Of a stretch of DNA of 33,500 nt, positions 33,432 to 33,500 are shown piece after piece (the stretch's first letter is position 1; every line of letters begins with the position of its first letter). The DNA lies in NCBI GenBank assembly GCA_017534815.1, contig JAFXVS010000033.1, positions 1-33,500 of the forward strand. The letters run 5' to 3'. The position numbers and the translations under genes were made by a program. This DNA comes from Bacteroidaceae bacterium (GTDB lineage: Bacteria > Bacteroidota > Bacteroidia > Bacteroidales > Bacteroidaceae). The notes beneath the pieces were generated by a model. That model was not told where the DNA came from. It saw only the letters and a list, made by a program, of their open reading frames with translations, and did no database searches.

Positions 33432-33500
33432 GTCAGTTCTAACCCAAAGCAACAAACAGATGGAGCATTACGACAAACTTATGGTTTCTTACCGAGAACC

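Overview
Most likely a Bacteroidales chromosome, probably Prevotellaceae-like. The evidence is repeated TAnnTTTG -7 boxes with upstream TTTG elements (ahead of luxS, the porin, aspS, the GT5-like gene and a tRNA), fimbrillin-like and DUF4270 lipoproteins, and a very large surface protein with a Bacteroidetes-type C-terminal tail.

Layout. 1-886: 3' part of a cation diffusion facilitator. 894-12945 (minus): surface operon of a 3401-residue secreted multidomain protein, a lipoprotein sharing a module with it, a fimbrillin-like lipoprotein and an overlapping 44-residue peptide. 13032-13529 (minus): luxS. 14059-15018 (minus): a RIC/hemerythrin domain fused to a LuxR helix-turn-helix, divergent from a plus-strand operon (15177-20836) encoding porin, imelysin lipoprotein, di-haem oxidoreductase and a compact CcsB-CcsA haem lyase, which looks like one envelope iron/haem redox unit. 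21009-25903: aspS, a YycJ-like metallo-hydrolase, a half-length GT5 protein and a DUF4270 lipoprotein.

The outstanding locus is 26045-30445 (minus). What looks like three or more broken ORFs is one continuous 937-codon frame (30101 to 27288) with 20 internal TGA codons and no internal TAA or TAG. With TGA read as an amino acid it becomes an intact lipoprotein: signal peptide with lipobox Cys24, four exact 90-residue Ig-like modules, and a long C-terminal domain. The exact repeats let the recoded residue be read off: codon 50 aligns with Gly in all three other modules, and codon 380 with Gly, Gly and Arg. So UGA most likely means glycine here. A tRNA gene 148 bp beyond its stop codon (27048-27140) has a glycine-type acceptor stem (GCGGGTG/CACCCGC, U73), anticodon UCA and an unusual 26-nt variable region. 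It has its own promoter and lies 5 nt from a gene for a catalytically degenerate RNase III-like protein. Yet UGA still appears to be a stop in the fimbrillin-like gene, so the reassignment may be local, ambiguous or in progress.

30446-33500 is accessory DNA: several arrays of about 22 bp repeats, each unit holding a short palindrome, remnants of phage-type BRO-N and ORF6N genes, and an intact IS110-family element with a candidate bridge RNA upstream of its transposase.
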